Positions 12,201 through 25,000 of a stretch of 64,000 nt of DNA are shown in pieces; the stretch's first letter is position 1; each line of letters starts with the position of its first letter. A model generated the notes under the pieces. It had not been told where the DNA came from. It searched no databases and worked only from the letters and a program-made list of their open reading frames with translations. The DNA comes from Zonotrichia leucophrys gambelii (taxonomy: Eukaryota; Chordata; Aves; Passeriformes; Passerellidae): assembly GCF_028769735.1 (NCBI RefSeq), contig NC_088170.1:66565085-66629084 (forward strand), written 5' to 3'. Both the position numbers and the translations under genes were made by a program.

Positions 12201-13420
12201 ATAGGCAGCCACCAGCTGGGCAGCAGGTCAGCTCTGAACACTGAGCTTCACTCCAGCAATTTCAAATTCATTGAGAGGGGTATTACTCACAGATTATTTT
12301 AAGGCACATCAGTTTTCTTGCTACAACCATCCTTCAGAGAAGACTAAGAGAAGAACAAAGCTGGGAAGTGTGTCTAATGGTAAAGAGCAGAGAACTATGC
12401 AGCAAAAAAAGCTGTTTCTCAGCCACACTCTTTCATAAGTCTTTTGACCTTGCTGTGCTTATCTCCCTCACCTTTGAATTATGATCCCATCCCAACAAAG
12501 AATTCTGAAACGCTCAGAGGAAACCACTACATAAATGCTGAAATTATGTTATTAAAGAAAAAAAAACCAACTACTCTTTCATGATATATTTTTTCTTTTA
12601 ACTTGATGCAATTCTAATTTTTCTTTTAAAGGTAGTGTTTGAATATTATGAAATACAGCAGAAGTACTTTCCAAAGCCACTATTATTATTTGGATTGCAA
12701 GAGCATCTTTGAGGCCCCAAACAATGCTGCCTTCTTTCTAAGTAGACAAAATTTTATTAGTAAGCCCAGATGTTTTCCTACTATTTTCATAGGTTAGGAA
12801 ACATGACACACTCACAGACTATTTTAATAGACAGTCAAGAAATAAAGGGGAGAAGGGGACACAGCAGGTCTCAGTTCACTAGCCTACAAAGTCAAGAATT
12901 TTTAATTTACCCTTTTCTACCAAGCACCTTCAATAAGTAAAGCCCAAGATCTTTAATGCTTCTTTAATTGTCTATGCTTCCATCTTTCCATGGTTGGAAA
13001 TATGAATATCAATACAGTTGGCTGAAACAGTTGCTGCTCTTCTAAGAAGGTCAGAGAATCTGGGGGGTTTCCTGGGCAGAATGGGAATGTATTCCCTGAA
13101 GTTTCAAGGTAGAAGGGAATGCAACTCTAATGTGCCAGCTCACGTCTCATTACTCTATATTTTCTAGGCATTTATCCAGTAGACGCCTTGCTATCCTTTC
13201 TTATTTAATTCAATGATGCATTCTTCCACAGAGTTGCACTAGGCTGACACATTAATTAAAACTACCTTGAAATATTAGCAGCTACATAGCATTTGATTGG
13301 TAGGAGAAAAATAGTTGGGTATGAAAATTAGTATTAGCTTTTACATAAAATAAATTATTATTCAATAAATTTTAATTGCCTGGGGCATTTTTATGAACAA
13401 CAGGGATTAGCGAATATAAT
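9240..13420. other. Unique non-coding sequence, no gene seen
   Basis: AT-rich with scattered short frames, all without recognisable domains. A pyrimidine tract lies at about 11678-11702. Around 11565-11670 is a slightly CpG-retaining patch (actcgacc, agcggtgtgaaacgcag) that might be constrained. No transposon was recognised. Confidence 0.6.
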
Positions 13421-13422
13421 GT

Positions 13423-13440
13423 ATACAATACATTGTATAT
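13423..13440. repeat. Short AT-rich palindrome
   Basis: tatacaat and attgtata form an 8-bp inverted repeat around two bases. It may be incidental in this AT-rich context. Confidence 0.75.
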
Positions 13441-13479
13441 GTAACAGACAGAATAATCAAGGCAGACAGAGTACTTTTG

Positions 13480-13650
13480 CTTGTTTCAGAGCACATGCAC
13501 AGCTCACACGGAGAAGGAACAGATTACAAGGAGCTTCCCCGTAGCCACACGCAGCTGTAAAAGCTCCGAGTCAGCAACGGCAGCGCACTGACAGTTAAAT
13601 CAAAACTACACATCCTTGAGGAGCCATTTCCTCTAAATCACAGCTTCTGA
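13480..13650. other. Candidate conserved non-coding element
   Basis: About six CpGs survive in 160 bp (acacggag, cccgtag, acgcagctg, ctccgagtcagcaacgg, cagcgcac) in an otherwise CpG-poor region. It contains an E-box (cagctg near 13551) and a gagtcagca core resembling a MAF/AP-1 half-site near 13568. Suggestive only; conservation could not be checked. Confidence 0.28.
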
Positions 13651-14251
13651 TTCCTCATCTTATGTGGTCAATGGGCTGCATTTCTTAAAAATGGCAGCAC
13701 TGGTGGAGGTAGGAGTGAGGCTTCAGGAGAGCCGTTTTTGTGAGCTCTGTTCCACGAGTGCAGCAGAAATGTACACAAAGCTTTACAAATGACCTCATTT
13801 TTACTAGGAAAGGACAGCTCAGCTCTGTTCTACATTTTCCTGAACTGAAAGAAAGGCCCCACAGCCAAACTGTCATGTCTAATCATTGTGTTGCTGGAGA
13901 GTGTTTAAAACAAACAACTTTTTCCTTTTTTTCTCTCTCTTTTAATACAAAGCCGTGGAGCAATTGTTGTGTTCTCAGAGAGTGGGAGCTGCGTTTTTTA
14001 TCACATATCCAAGACACCAGAACAGCAATTTTTCCCAGTGCAATGAACATGCTTTATAAGGATAAATTTTCACCTCATTAATGATCTGAGCTGATTATTC
14101 CCTTCCCCCATTCTTCCTTTTAGGTCATGGATCAAATGTGACCCACTTTCCTTGAATGCTTTCCCACCATCTATTTTTCCCATTAGAGTAGAAAGCCAGT
14201 TGCTAAGGACACATTACAAAGCAGCCATGCAACCACTAAATATCTGCCCCC

Positions 14252-14254
<3 letters not shown>
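13651..14254. other. Unique non-coding sequence
   Basis: Includes a stop-free stretch of 113 codons at 13740-14081 that matches nothing I recognise and has no supporting splice or start signal. No repeat was seen. Confidence 0.6.

Positions 14255-14300
<46 letters not shown>
14255..14300. repeat. (AC)23 dinucleotide microsatellite
   Basis: An uninterrupted run of 23 AC units between a C/A-rich lead-in and a T7 run. Pure arrays of this length are normally length-polymorphic in populations. It can adopt left-handed Z-DNA, but nothing else here suggests a function. Confidence 0.98.
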
Positions 14301-14302
<2 letters not shown>

Positions 14303-15291
14303 TTTTTCTCCCCTGCCTTTATGATATTTCCCCCCTCTCATCATCCACTCTCAACAAGATCCCGCTTTACATTCAGGAAAGCCAACAACAGAACTGCTTA
14401 TAAGGACAGGCTTAGCGCGAGAATAGGATTTTCTAATGACTACAGAGACTCCTGGGGCCCTTCATATTTAAAAAAATATAAAGGCAGCAGCCTTGGTTTT
14501 TAATTACTCCTAATTCTAAATCTCATGGCCTTAAACACAATAGCTCTTTCAACTCTGAGAAAAAATGACACTAATCAGTAACAGAGTCCCCTGCGCAACC
14601 TGCTAGTCCTCTGCTGGCATTGCAATGCTTGCACTGCTATGATTTTTCAAGGTTGACCAATGAGTCAGCAAAGCCAAAACAAACTTAAAAGCATTAAATC
14701 ATGCAACTGAAATGTTTCTTTCCAATACACCACTGGATGGATTGCAATTAGCAAGGGGAATCACTACAAGGCAAATATTGTAAGAGGAGAGAGAGAGAGA
14801 GAAATAGGGAATTAAAGGAGATGGTGTTCATTTTGCAACAAATGAGCCCCAGATGTTAAGGTATTTGTGGTTTAATATAGCCCCTCTCACCAGCCAGGTA
14901 AGGAATGTAATTAAAAAGCATTAAAGTTCTGTTGCTGAAGCTCAACAGAAACAAAATGAAAATTTAATTCATCTGCTCTACTTCCCTCTGAGTAGCCAAC
15001 TAATATTCCTACTTGGTGCAAAGTCCTGTGAAATGGAAGACTTGTGTTGTTCTACAGTGCTTTCCATGGAAATTCTTCTCCTTGGCATTTACAAAAGAAA
15101 AGATGTCATTCTAAGGGACTCATTGAAAAATTAAACAGAAGTATGTAACACTGCAGGTATTTGAATTTGTGTGTTTCAGCTTTTCATGTCTTTTATTACA
15201 CTTCCCAGAAGGATTGTGCAACACCTCTGTGTTTCTATAACCAAAACATCATTCCTTTACAAAGAGAGATACACTATATGATTAATTGTTT
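14301..15291. other. Unique non-coding sequence with an AP-1/MARE-like site and a GA repeat
   Basis: No gene was seen. tgagtcagca at 14661-14670 is a full AP-1 core extended toward a MAF recognition element. A near-perfect A/T palindromic stretch (tatttaaaaaaatata) lies near 14465. A (GA)n run occupies about 14784-14803. The 14430-14720 stretch could be regulatory, but this is weak. Confidence 0.5.
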
Positions 15292-15486
15292 CACATATAT
15301 AGATTCACAGCTAAATTATAGTTACACAGTGGAGAAGATTGAGGATTTGGCCAGAACCTGTATTTCTACTTCATACCACCCACTCTTTTGCCACAGAACA
15401 TCCACAGCATCCTTTCTCCTAACTCTCATATAGATGACAGAAATCATAACTGCAATGGGATTTTCCATTAGCAGGACGATGAACAC
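15292..15486 (+). repeat. Tandem segmental duplication, copy A (195 bp)
   Basis: This segment is repeated at 15548-15742 with a period of 256 bp. The copies differ by a few single-base indels near their left ends (ttcacagctaaa here, ttccacgctaa in copy B), one T indel (ccattagc / ccatttagc) and one substitution (gacgatg / gacaatg). Both start at cacatatatagatt and end at gaacac. The shared short frame, read in two different upstream contexts, confirms direct orientation. It has no recognisable coding function. Confidence 0.97.
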
Positions 15487-15547
15487 TATATATCCACACA
15501 CATATATATCCACATATATATATCCACATATATATGACATATATATC
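15487..15547. repeat. TATATCCACA-rich spacer between duplicate copies
   Basis: Degenerate repeats of tatatatccaca-type units (about 10-14 bp) fill the 61-bp gap. The same cacatatata motif marks the left edge of both copies, which suggests the AT microsatellite seeded slippage or unequal exchange that made the duplication. Confidence 0.9.
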
Positions 15548-15742
15548 CACATATATAGATTCCACGCTAATTATAGTTACACAGTGGAGAAGATTGAGGA
15601 TTTGGCCAGAACCTGTATTTCTACTTCATACCACCCACTCTTTTGCCACAGAACATCCACAGCATCCTTTCTCCTAACTCTCATATAGATGACAGAAATC
15701 ATAACTGCAATGGGATTTTCCATTTAGCAGGACAATGAACAC
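15548..15742 (+). repeat. Tandem segmental duplication, copy B (195 bp)
   Basis: Direct repeat of 15292-15486 with only a handful of differences, so the duplication is recent, or the copies have been homogenised, or this is an assembly duplication of two alleles. Sequence downstream (gtacatcagagctg) is single-copy. Confidence 0.97.
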
Positions 15743-18700
15743 GTACATCAGAGCTGAATTGTGCCACTGACACTGTGGAAAGATTAGAGTCACGAGCATC
15801 CAGGCAAAATGAACCGTAAATACAATTACTGTTGAACTATCAATGAGCAAACTAAGCATGGATTTCAAGCAGTGGCAGTCTAACAGCCTCCTGAAAAGAA
15901 GAATAAAATCCTGTTGATTGCAGGAGTCCCTGAATTCAGACAAAAATCTCCAGTTTTGTCTTGCAGGAATAATTGAGCATCAGGCTTTTACTCTCAATAC
16001 CAAGTGAGCTGCCCACAAGAAAGATGACCCTGACACCTGGCCGAGGCTTCCAGGCACCTCAAAGAGGAAGTCCATCAAGCTCCTTAGATGTGCACAGAAA
16101 GCATGGAAAGCTTCCATTCCCTGGAGGGAATTGAAGGGAAAAGCCATTATTTTTCCATCTGAAGCAAGCAACCAAACCTATTTTTCTGGACATTCAAAGG
16201 ACTTTCTGTAAGTTTGACCAGATTTTCTTCTTTATGCTACCCCCTATTCCTCTACTTTGTATTCACAGGGGTTTTTCATATCACTTCTCTTCTGAATTGT
16301 CCTTAACACACCTTTTATTTGCATGTAATGCATTAGTTCATCATGAAACTGATGATTCCACTAAAAATACACCAATAAGTAAAGCAACCATGGCAGCTGG
16401 CCCTTATTACTGCATCATTTCTGGGCAGGATTCCGAAATCAGATTAAGTGACAGCAACTTCAAAGCATTTGAACATCAGGTTCCTAGCACCATGTTTTAT
16501 CATTTCTGCTTGAACACTGCTTGAATTCCCAAGAGCTCCCTTCCAGTCTGAATAACTATTACCCAAAAATAAATATGCTGTAAACTGCTGATCTCTTTTC
16601 TCTTGACTATTTTGTCAAATTGCTTTTAAGCACCTGTGATAGTCTCCAGCTGCCATTGCAGGTTGCTCCTTTACTTAACTTCATAAGAAGAAACACACAA
16701 GTCATATGCAGGAAAAAGTCATCTTATCCTTGAATCCTTCCAGTAGCCAGGACAGAACTGTCCTCTGGAGTGAGGATGTTTACTTGATGAATTCTGAAAA
16801 GACACTCAGCTTCCATGTCCCCCAGCTGCCAGCAGTGGCTGAGCTCCCACCAGAGCTCCTGTGCAAATCAAAGTAAGGACAGTGAGGCATCAATTTTTGC
16901 CACTCACATCTATTCTGGAAGAGATGCCAGGGAGCAGCATTCAGCTGCTCTGTTTTGTTGTTTTGTGCCTTGCACCATCATTCCACTGGTATATACCAGC
17001 AGTGACTGCTTTCCAAAGGGAGACATGGGGAGCCAGGTTACAGAGCAGAGAAGGACACTCATTAGTGTAAATTAAAATCCTTAAACAAATCACCAACAGT
17101 GAAACAATCTCTGCCTCGATTACACTCTTAGCTAGCACATCCAGGCTTTTCTTGCTTTGGCCAGAAATGCTGAAGCCATGAGTGATCTAATCTGTAATCA
17201 TGTTGTTTATTTCAAATTAGAGATAATACAAAAAGCATAACAGTGAGTATATGTATATTCATAGCACCACTGCAGACATCCAAAAGGAACTCTATTTTAT
17301 CCCTGCTGCTTTGCATTTTAGCCTCATTTCTTCCCCTTTTACAGTCTATGGTAAATACAATATTTGCTTTTAGAGTTCTGACTCTCCGGGGATTATAAAG
17401 GAAAAGTACTTAACACAGAGATTATCTTTCTGGTGTTGCACTGTACAAATGAAAATTGTTACATTAATGGCACTATACAGTCATGTTCAAACACCATTAA
17501 GTACCTCTCCAGAAAACCAAAGGAAAGGGAATGATGAGCTCCAGCATAGTTCTGCCTTGACTTGCAAGTATATTTGTGTTTCTCCCTCCCTCACCATGCA
17601 AATGACTCTCTCTGGAAAGGAATCTTCAGACTTTCTTTCCATTTCATTAACACTTTATAGCCCACAATAAGAGTAACAGGAAATATTAATATTTAGGAAG
17701 CACAGACAGCAAATTCTCTGAAGAATACAAGGTCTGTGAAACTGTTACAAAACCTGCCATTGAAATTCTGCCCAAATACGGATTTACACCAGCAGCTCAA
17801 ATTATTGAGACCCACTTTCACATCTCAACATCCGAAGCCTGGGCGTCTGCTGTGGATATAAAAGATTGTAACAAACTGCCTTCAAACACACCAAGACTCA
17901 CTACTTTGTTATGCTGTACATTCCTCTCCCTCCATGGGTTTAAGACTTATTTTTAGCTACTTTAAATCCGAATGGGTCAGATGTATATCTGCTAATGAGT
18001 ATTGGTAATTAAGATTTCAAACCACACAGCAGCAATCCAACACTTTCATGTTGCTGATATCTCTCTACATTTGTGTATATTTTCAGAGCAATGTCTGAAA
18101 GTCCTATTTGATTTAATTTCATTAAATTCTTCAAGGCTAAAGTTACTTGTGAAATCTCAAAATACAACTAAGTGTAGAGTTTTGTCCTTTTATTCTTTAC
18201 AAACCTTTGCAACTGTTCTATATATTGCACTTTCACTTGCACAAAAATGTAGAGATTTATATCCCAAGACCATAAATTCCAGTTATATATTTTGTATTTT
18301 GCCATGCAATATAGTGAAAATCAGAAAAGATTATTATTGAGATTATAATTAATATTATTTATGCATTCCATGCTTAGAAATACTACAGCAAGAACATTTA
18401 CATGTGCTGAAGAAGCTTGATTATAAAGCTTGGCTATACTTATTGGAAAAGCTGCAATCATAGCGCAGTTACTTCCGAGAAAACATTTTAGGAAAACTCA
18501 GCATATTTCATTCTCCCCTCATAATTCCCCTCATAATATCTGTCTAGCTTTATCAAGTGCTTTGAAAGAGCATCTGAGAAAACTGGGAGTTTTACAGGTG
18601 CAAAATATGTCAAGGAATGTAAAAAGAAATGCTCTCCTTTCCCACAGATTTCAATTTCAGTTGTTCACAAGAATTGGCCAGGTCTCTGTGAGGTCTGCTC

Positions 18701-18895
18701 AAACATAATTTCATTTGTATGTGTCTGCTACCCCCTGCACAGTGTAGGAAATAAAGAAGAAATGAAAGAAAGCCTCAGCATGTTCCTGAAATTAATTTTC
18801 ATGATAGGAGCAATTGAATCCATCTACTAAGGTACTTATAATTACATTACATTGCTACTTAGAAGAAAAATGGCTGGCTATATTCTAAGAAAATA
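15743..18895. other. Unique non-coding sequence, no gene seen
   Basis: AT-rich with chance-length frames only, the largest being 112 codons at 18002-18340. A 12-bp unit (tcccctcataat) is tandemly doubled at 18514-18537. No transposon was recognised. Confidence 0.65.
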
Positions 18896-19075
18896 TTAAC
18901 CCCATCAGCCCAATCACAAATCACTACATTTAATGTATTCTTCCTTTTATTAACACCCACAAGGTGCCCATTAGAGGCACCATCAATGCTGTCCTAAATC
19001 ATTTCTAATTATCAGACGGGCAAAAACACGACGGAAATGTTATTTCACATCTTCCAACGAAAGACTCTCTGCTTC
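18896..19075. other. Candidate conserved non-coding element
   Basis: Contains a six-base hairpin (ggtgcc / ggcacc near 18963-18981), several TAAT/ATTA cores, and retained CpGs in agacggg, cacgacgg and caacgaaag (19013-19062). This mix resembles vertebrate developmental enhancers, but the call is by texture alone. Confidence 0.25.
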
Positions 19076-22000
19076 CAAAAGACATGTCAGCACTGGATGA
19101 TTTACTCCATGATTTTGTTTACTGGCTTCAACTTTCATTAGTGTTAAAAGAGCCAAGATTGTTTTCCTGACTGCTGAGATTTCCTAGGAGAGAAGAACCA
19201 CACAAATACTGAACTCTATGGGCCAGGGAAGATAAAAGGTGAAAGGCAGGGTGCCACCTCCCATGGCTTTGCTGTTTTGGGTTGTTTTGTCACAGTTCTG
19301 ACTTTCTAGGGAATGGAAAACGGAAAGGGCAGGAACTGTGCCACATTTTCCCATGCCTCATTTTATTCCTGCCTTGCCATCTTGCCCCTCTCCTGCATCA
19401 GGTTTGGTTCAGACTCAAGGATTTTCATTTGTCCCACTTTCCTGCCATCCCAAAACAAAATAAGCAGGAATTTCAAACACATAAAGTGCCTGAACTCATT
19501 CTTTTATTCCTGGTAGGTGTCTCATTGAGGTTTTTGTGTTCTTCTAAAGAGTGATTAAAATTAACAATTGATAGACTGTTTAGCAAAATATACTTAATTA
19601 CCTAATTTTAACTCTAAAAATACTAAGGTTTTGACTAAGCTTTCAAAAAATACTGGGAGCATTTTTCAGGTGGAAAACTTTCTAGCTGAAGAAAACAACT
19701 ATTTCCTAAATCATCAGTCACTGCAAGATTTATGCATGTTTAATCCCATTCAGACATACATTAATACCCTCTCAAACTAAAACAAAGAAGCAAAGTATAA
19801 CAACAACATATTATTAACAAGAGGGAATTAAAAGAGTTAATCTGGTGTTTGGCTTCTGGAATTTTTGTGCATGATAGCATGACAAGTCCCTGAGCATCCT
19901 GATCTCACTGGATCTGCTTTGATTTAGGGTTTGGAGCAGATGACCCCAGAGTTCCTAACTTACATTACTCAATGGTCTAGATATTAGCACCCTGCAGAAA
20001 AATTCCTGGAGAAGGAGGAGATAATTTAGGAAATAAAGTATGCTTCCTTGGAGGAAGCATTCTGATTTTTTTAATCAGACTTGATATAATTGTTTCTTTG
20101 CAATATTATTTATTCCCTGGCAGTGTCATTATGCATAAGTGAAGCCTGACTCTCCCACACAGAAAAGGTGGTGCAGACACTGATCCCTCCAACCTCCAAA
20201 ATGCTTCAATCTTCCAACTCTTTGCACTTCAGCTCTATGCCTGCTGCTTGCTCTGTACACACATATTGCAAAATGTGATCAGCAAGCCTGTGATACCCAT
20301 TCATTCAATCATGGGAAGCAAGAGCTGGAATTTCTGGGGATAGCACTAATTTTCTCAGGCATTGGATGAATCATAACCCTCCAATATCTAGAAGAGTTAT
20401 GATTCTATCTATCCATATCACGGATGTAACATACACCTTCTATTTAGAAGCTCTGTACATGATTCATTACCATGACACAGATAGATAAGAGAATCTATGG
20501 CTTTATTATCCAGGAATTGTACTGTGGAAGGATATTTTACTAGAGGAAATGCAAACATCATTCTGCTAAACCTTCTCTATGCCATTCTGCAATGTTGTTA
20601 TTAACATTCACACACAACAATAAAAACTTATGGGTATTCACAAGCAGTTGTTATATCATTTATAAGACAATGATAAAGCTGAACACTATAATTGTAATTT
20701 GTCAAAATAGATAAAAGGGTACAAATAGAAACCAAAATCAATTATTTAAGCCATGATGAGGTACCAGAAAAAAGAACTGGTTTTCCATTAAAATTATGCA
20801 ACTGGTATGCATGGATACCCTGAAATCAAAAAGCCAAATACTAAAGCCAAGACCCTTGATCTGCATCTCCTCAGCCTATGTTGGAGTGAATGATTAAAAG
20901 CTTCTATTTGATGTGATTCATTACAAACAAAGTGTATGAAAAAATACAGTAGTGCTTCCCACTGTCACTGCCCTCATATTGGTGCGTCAAAAAAAGAAGC
21001 AAGCAAGATTCCCCCAAGCTTCTTATTTTGGTTGCAAACTAAAAACAACTTTCACAACCTTCTTTTAGCTTTCAGCCACTTGTCAATACTTTGCCAGAAA
21101 TGGTAAATGATTTCTAGGCTGAAATCATCCATTGAAGACAGCAAGCAATAAGCTATGAAATTTAGTAACTCTCTTTCACCTCTCTTTCTCCAGGGCTGGC
21201 CTTGAGCAGGAAAAAAAGCATGTTACTAGAGAATCAGCTCTTCTGAAGCCTGTGTACTACATGCAATTCAAGGGCCAGACCACGCCTCAGTCCAGGAATC
21301 TCAGTAAAGGAATTAATTCCCTGGCCTTATCTTCTATTTGAGCAGCTTGGGAGCCAGAAAAATCATCATTCTGTCTGTATTCCTTCTGCACACAAATAGA
21401 ATGGACACCTCTTATGTATGTGTAAACAAAAGAAGGGTCTATAAATCGTGTTTTCTAAACATAATTTTGTAATCTATTTCCACTCAGAATACATAAGTAA
21501 AAAGATATACCTCATTTTTCAAAAATGAAAGGCAGAGATAACTTATTTGTATATAATCTGTTGCTTACATTTTAAAAACATTGGGAACATTATATCCAAA
21601 TAAATATTTATCACTGTAGTAGCCCTTCCTCTTGTTGTTGGTTAGACTGCAAATCCAAACCACACCTTAGAAAGATCTTAACTACAAACAAGCACCTCAG
21701 CAGTTCACTATGCATGGAAGCAAATCAAGCAAAAACTAAATCAAGTGCCTCCCATCTGAACAAAAATCTGGTGCAATTCACTTCAAACATGCTTCTCTCT
21801 TGGCTTCTGAAACATCACTTTGCTGCTCTCTTCCTGGTCCCCAGTTGCCTCTTTGCCAAATGTAACACATATTTATAAGAGGTTAAAATAGAAACAAAAC
21901 ACTACCGACAACCAACCAAACAACCCAACACTGCATAAGGGGGAGGGCAAACAGTGGAGCCAGACGTAGCAGCTTGCTTTTACTGTCTCATTGCTCTTGG

Positions 22001-25000
22001 GAAAATGCAATAGTGGCTTCTGAATATTAATTGAATAAGGAGCCGTGCAAATTCCAGCTGTTGCCCGTGCACTGGGGTCTGGAAGACGGGTGTTTTCTCA
22101 GCCCCTGGTTTCATTCCTGGACTCCCAGAAACTCTGCGCATATGCAGCCCTGCAAGTTGCACAATTTAATTCTGTCATCCATCTGTGAAACTCAGACTCC
22201 AGTGGCATATCAGCACTGTGGAAGCTGTAACTGGGATGAGAACCATGTTTGGGGAGGCTCTCCCCTACAAGCTGTGGGTACATATGGCAATAAAGGGACT
22301 GGGTTGCTACAGAAGAACATATCACGCTTCCCCCACTTTTGGGGGAATGTGTTTGACCAAGCTGAAAGGCCTTTGGGGAAAGTTTGCTGGACAAAAATTG
22401 CTTCCTCTGATTTTCATGGGTTTACTACTCACACTCAGGGAGCTCCAACACAAGTCATCACCTTAGATGGCTTTTCTGTAGTGCCAGTGATGTCCAACAC
22501 ACAAGATCACCTCAAAGGACAGGGACATCACAACAGGGGACCACTTACACCAGACTCAGCTTGCAGCCATCAAACCTGAGGGAGCACAAATCTGTAAGAA
22601 GTGCTTACCACCTGCTTTACAGAAAGAAGGAAAGGGAAAGAAAAAGACAAAAAGGGTCCTTTTCAGGTGTCCCATACCAAGTCCTTGCATCCCTGACCGG
22701 TTTGAACGTTAAAGGACATGTGGAAGTACCAGCAAGTGAAATCAGGAAGGCCTTTAAAAAGATTTTTTAAATGGCTGGGGTCTTTATCATGTCACATTTT
22801 CTGGGTACTAGTACAATTTAATTTGATTTTAAACTGTACTGTTTGATGAAATGTCCTGTTCTTTAGTTCAGTGAAGTCAAGACACAATAAATGGATTTTT
22901 AATGGATGAAAGTTCAATTTCTCTGGCAGCAGAGGCACATGAGAAAAGAGACACAATGTACAAATGATGCACTCTGTGCTGACTTCCGACCCCAACCATT
23001 TCATGACAGGTATAAAAATGAAATACTGGGGTGAGAGGAGAGGGAAGAAAAAGGAGAGAGCTTTAAATGGCAGCAATGCTAATAGCCAAACAGCATAAAA
23101 ATTGTTTAGAAACAGAGGTTGATTTTTGGTTATAAAAGCAGTACACCTGAAAAAGAGCTAGGAGCATTATTTTTCTTTCTTAATCTTCTTTTTATATATT
23201 AGCTCCTATTTCTGTTCAGTGTTTGGCTTTCTGCTACAGAGTGTGTGGCTTAGTAAAGTCAAGTAAGGTGTTTGGAAGGGGGAGAAATGTAATGATATTA
23301 TTAATCTCTGTATTATGTGCTAGAATCCTTAGTAGAATATATGCAGATAATTCTCTTCCTTGTTTCTATTCAGCAGGAAATTAGTTCACCATTAGAAACA
23401 TGGTTCAAGGCCATGTTTCCTCAGTCCTGTTGGAGAAATGGATCAGGAAACAAAAATAGCTCTGATGGTGCTCATATTTATCAGGACTTGACTGAGCTGC
23501 ATTAATTAAATAATGAATCTTTAACTGGAAATATGATGCTCTATATCTGAAGCTCTGAAAGACCATTACAAATTATTTGAAAGCTCCAAAAATACTTCAA
23601 AAATTAATTAAATGTTATTAAAGCTGAATACAAATTAAAGACCAAAGCACCCATTCCTGCCTATTTACCTCAGCTAGTTCAACTCCAACTTTAAAACCTC
23701 TGCTCGCTTGCCAGATACAGATTGTGGCTTTTAACATTCAATGTCAACAGATTGCAACTGCTTACTCCTGCTCAGTGGCTCTGGGCTAGAAAATGCTATT
23801 TTCAGTGTTTTCCCAGAGAGGAGGAAAGCATCAGCATTTAAAGGTATCCCCACAAATGTTTATGTTTGAAGCACTGTCACTAGATCTGCCAGAGGAGCCT
23901 TCCTACGACCTCACTTACTCATCATGAGGCAATATTTAATCTTCCAGCTTAAACCGGAGCAGATACTCTACTGTTTCTGCTTTGGACACCACTTGTCATG
24001 GCAATTAATGAATTTCCTTTCACACATTGCTCCTGCCTTCTGCTCTGCCAGATGCCCCTGACCCCGCTGCTCCTCCTGATTCTGGCAGTTGTGGGGCTTT
24101 GGGGTTGGGCTTTTCCATCTCTGCCACTTTTGTCCCTCAAACAGAGCTAATTTATTTCAGCAGACATGAATTGGGCACACCCTCCCTGGAAAGGCTGACC
24201 AGAGGGCTGGCATTGGCCTTTAGTCAGCCCCATGAAAGGCAGTGTTGTCTCTTGCCCTCTCCCATGAGTGTCCATGGCTTTTGAGACACCTTCTTATCCA
24301 AACTTCCTGATGAGGGACAATATTTGCTGCTCTGAGAGTGCTGAGCATGTCAGATCTGGAATGAAATGGGACTTTCTACAATGAACATCGACAGCACAAA
24401 CCCAATTATGGGGGAGCTCTTCTCACTGCCTTAGGACCCCCTGATTACTCAAGATACTGTGGTCTCACATCCCCATAGACTACTCTGAGGTCCTTATTTG
24501 TTTAAGGACCTGTTTTCTCTACTTGATTAGAACATTTTTGAGCTTTTGAGCAGAATAGTCATATTTAGCCTTAAACATTCATTTCCCTAACAATTCCTTC
24601 AAATACATACTGTGCTCATTTACAGCAAACCCACAAACATGAAGTTTCCTTTTCAGATGCATTCATTTGCATTGTACATTAAATGGTTTATGACAGAGCC
24701 ACATCATTCAAATGTTAACTGAAAATTATCATTCTTAATTCTCTCACACCTTTATAAATTTTTCAGCTCATCTGTCTTCTACTATGAAATGCAATCTGGG
24801 AACCTTTATTTTATTTATAACCAACAAAGTGCAGAAAAACTGTGCATAAGCTCTGTCAATATTTTTTATGAGGTTTGGTGCCTTCCCTTAGAGAAATTAC
24901 TGAAGCTTTTATCATGTTCACAACTAACTTCTTCACAGAAACAGTAATGTCTTTTCCCCTGCAGTCACAGGCAAGAGCAACCTTTAAATTGCTGAGGGAA

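Noticed and set aside
14152..14403. Open frame containing a run of alternating Thr-His codons
   Set aside because: The Thr-His run is the (AC)23 microsatellite read as codons.
15161..15688. Two consecutive frames sharing an identical C-terminal sequence, resembling a repeated domain
   Set aside because: The shared part is the 195-bp DNA duplication, which explains the match without any gene.
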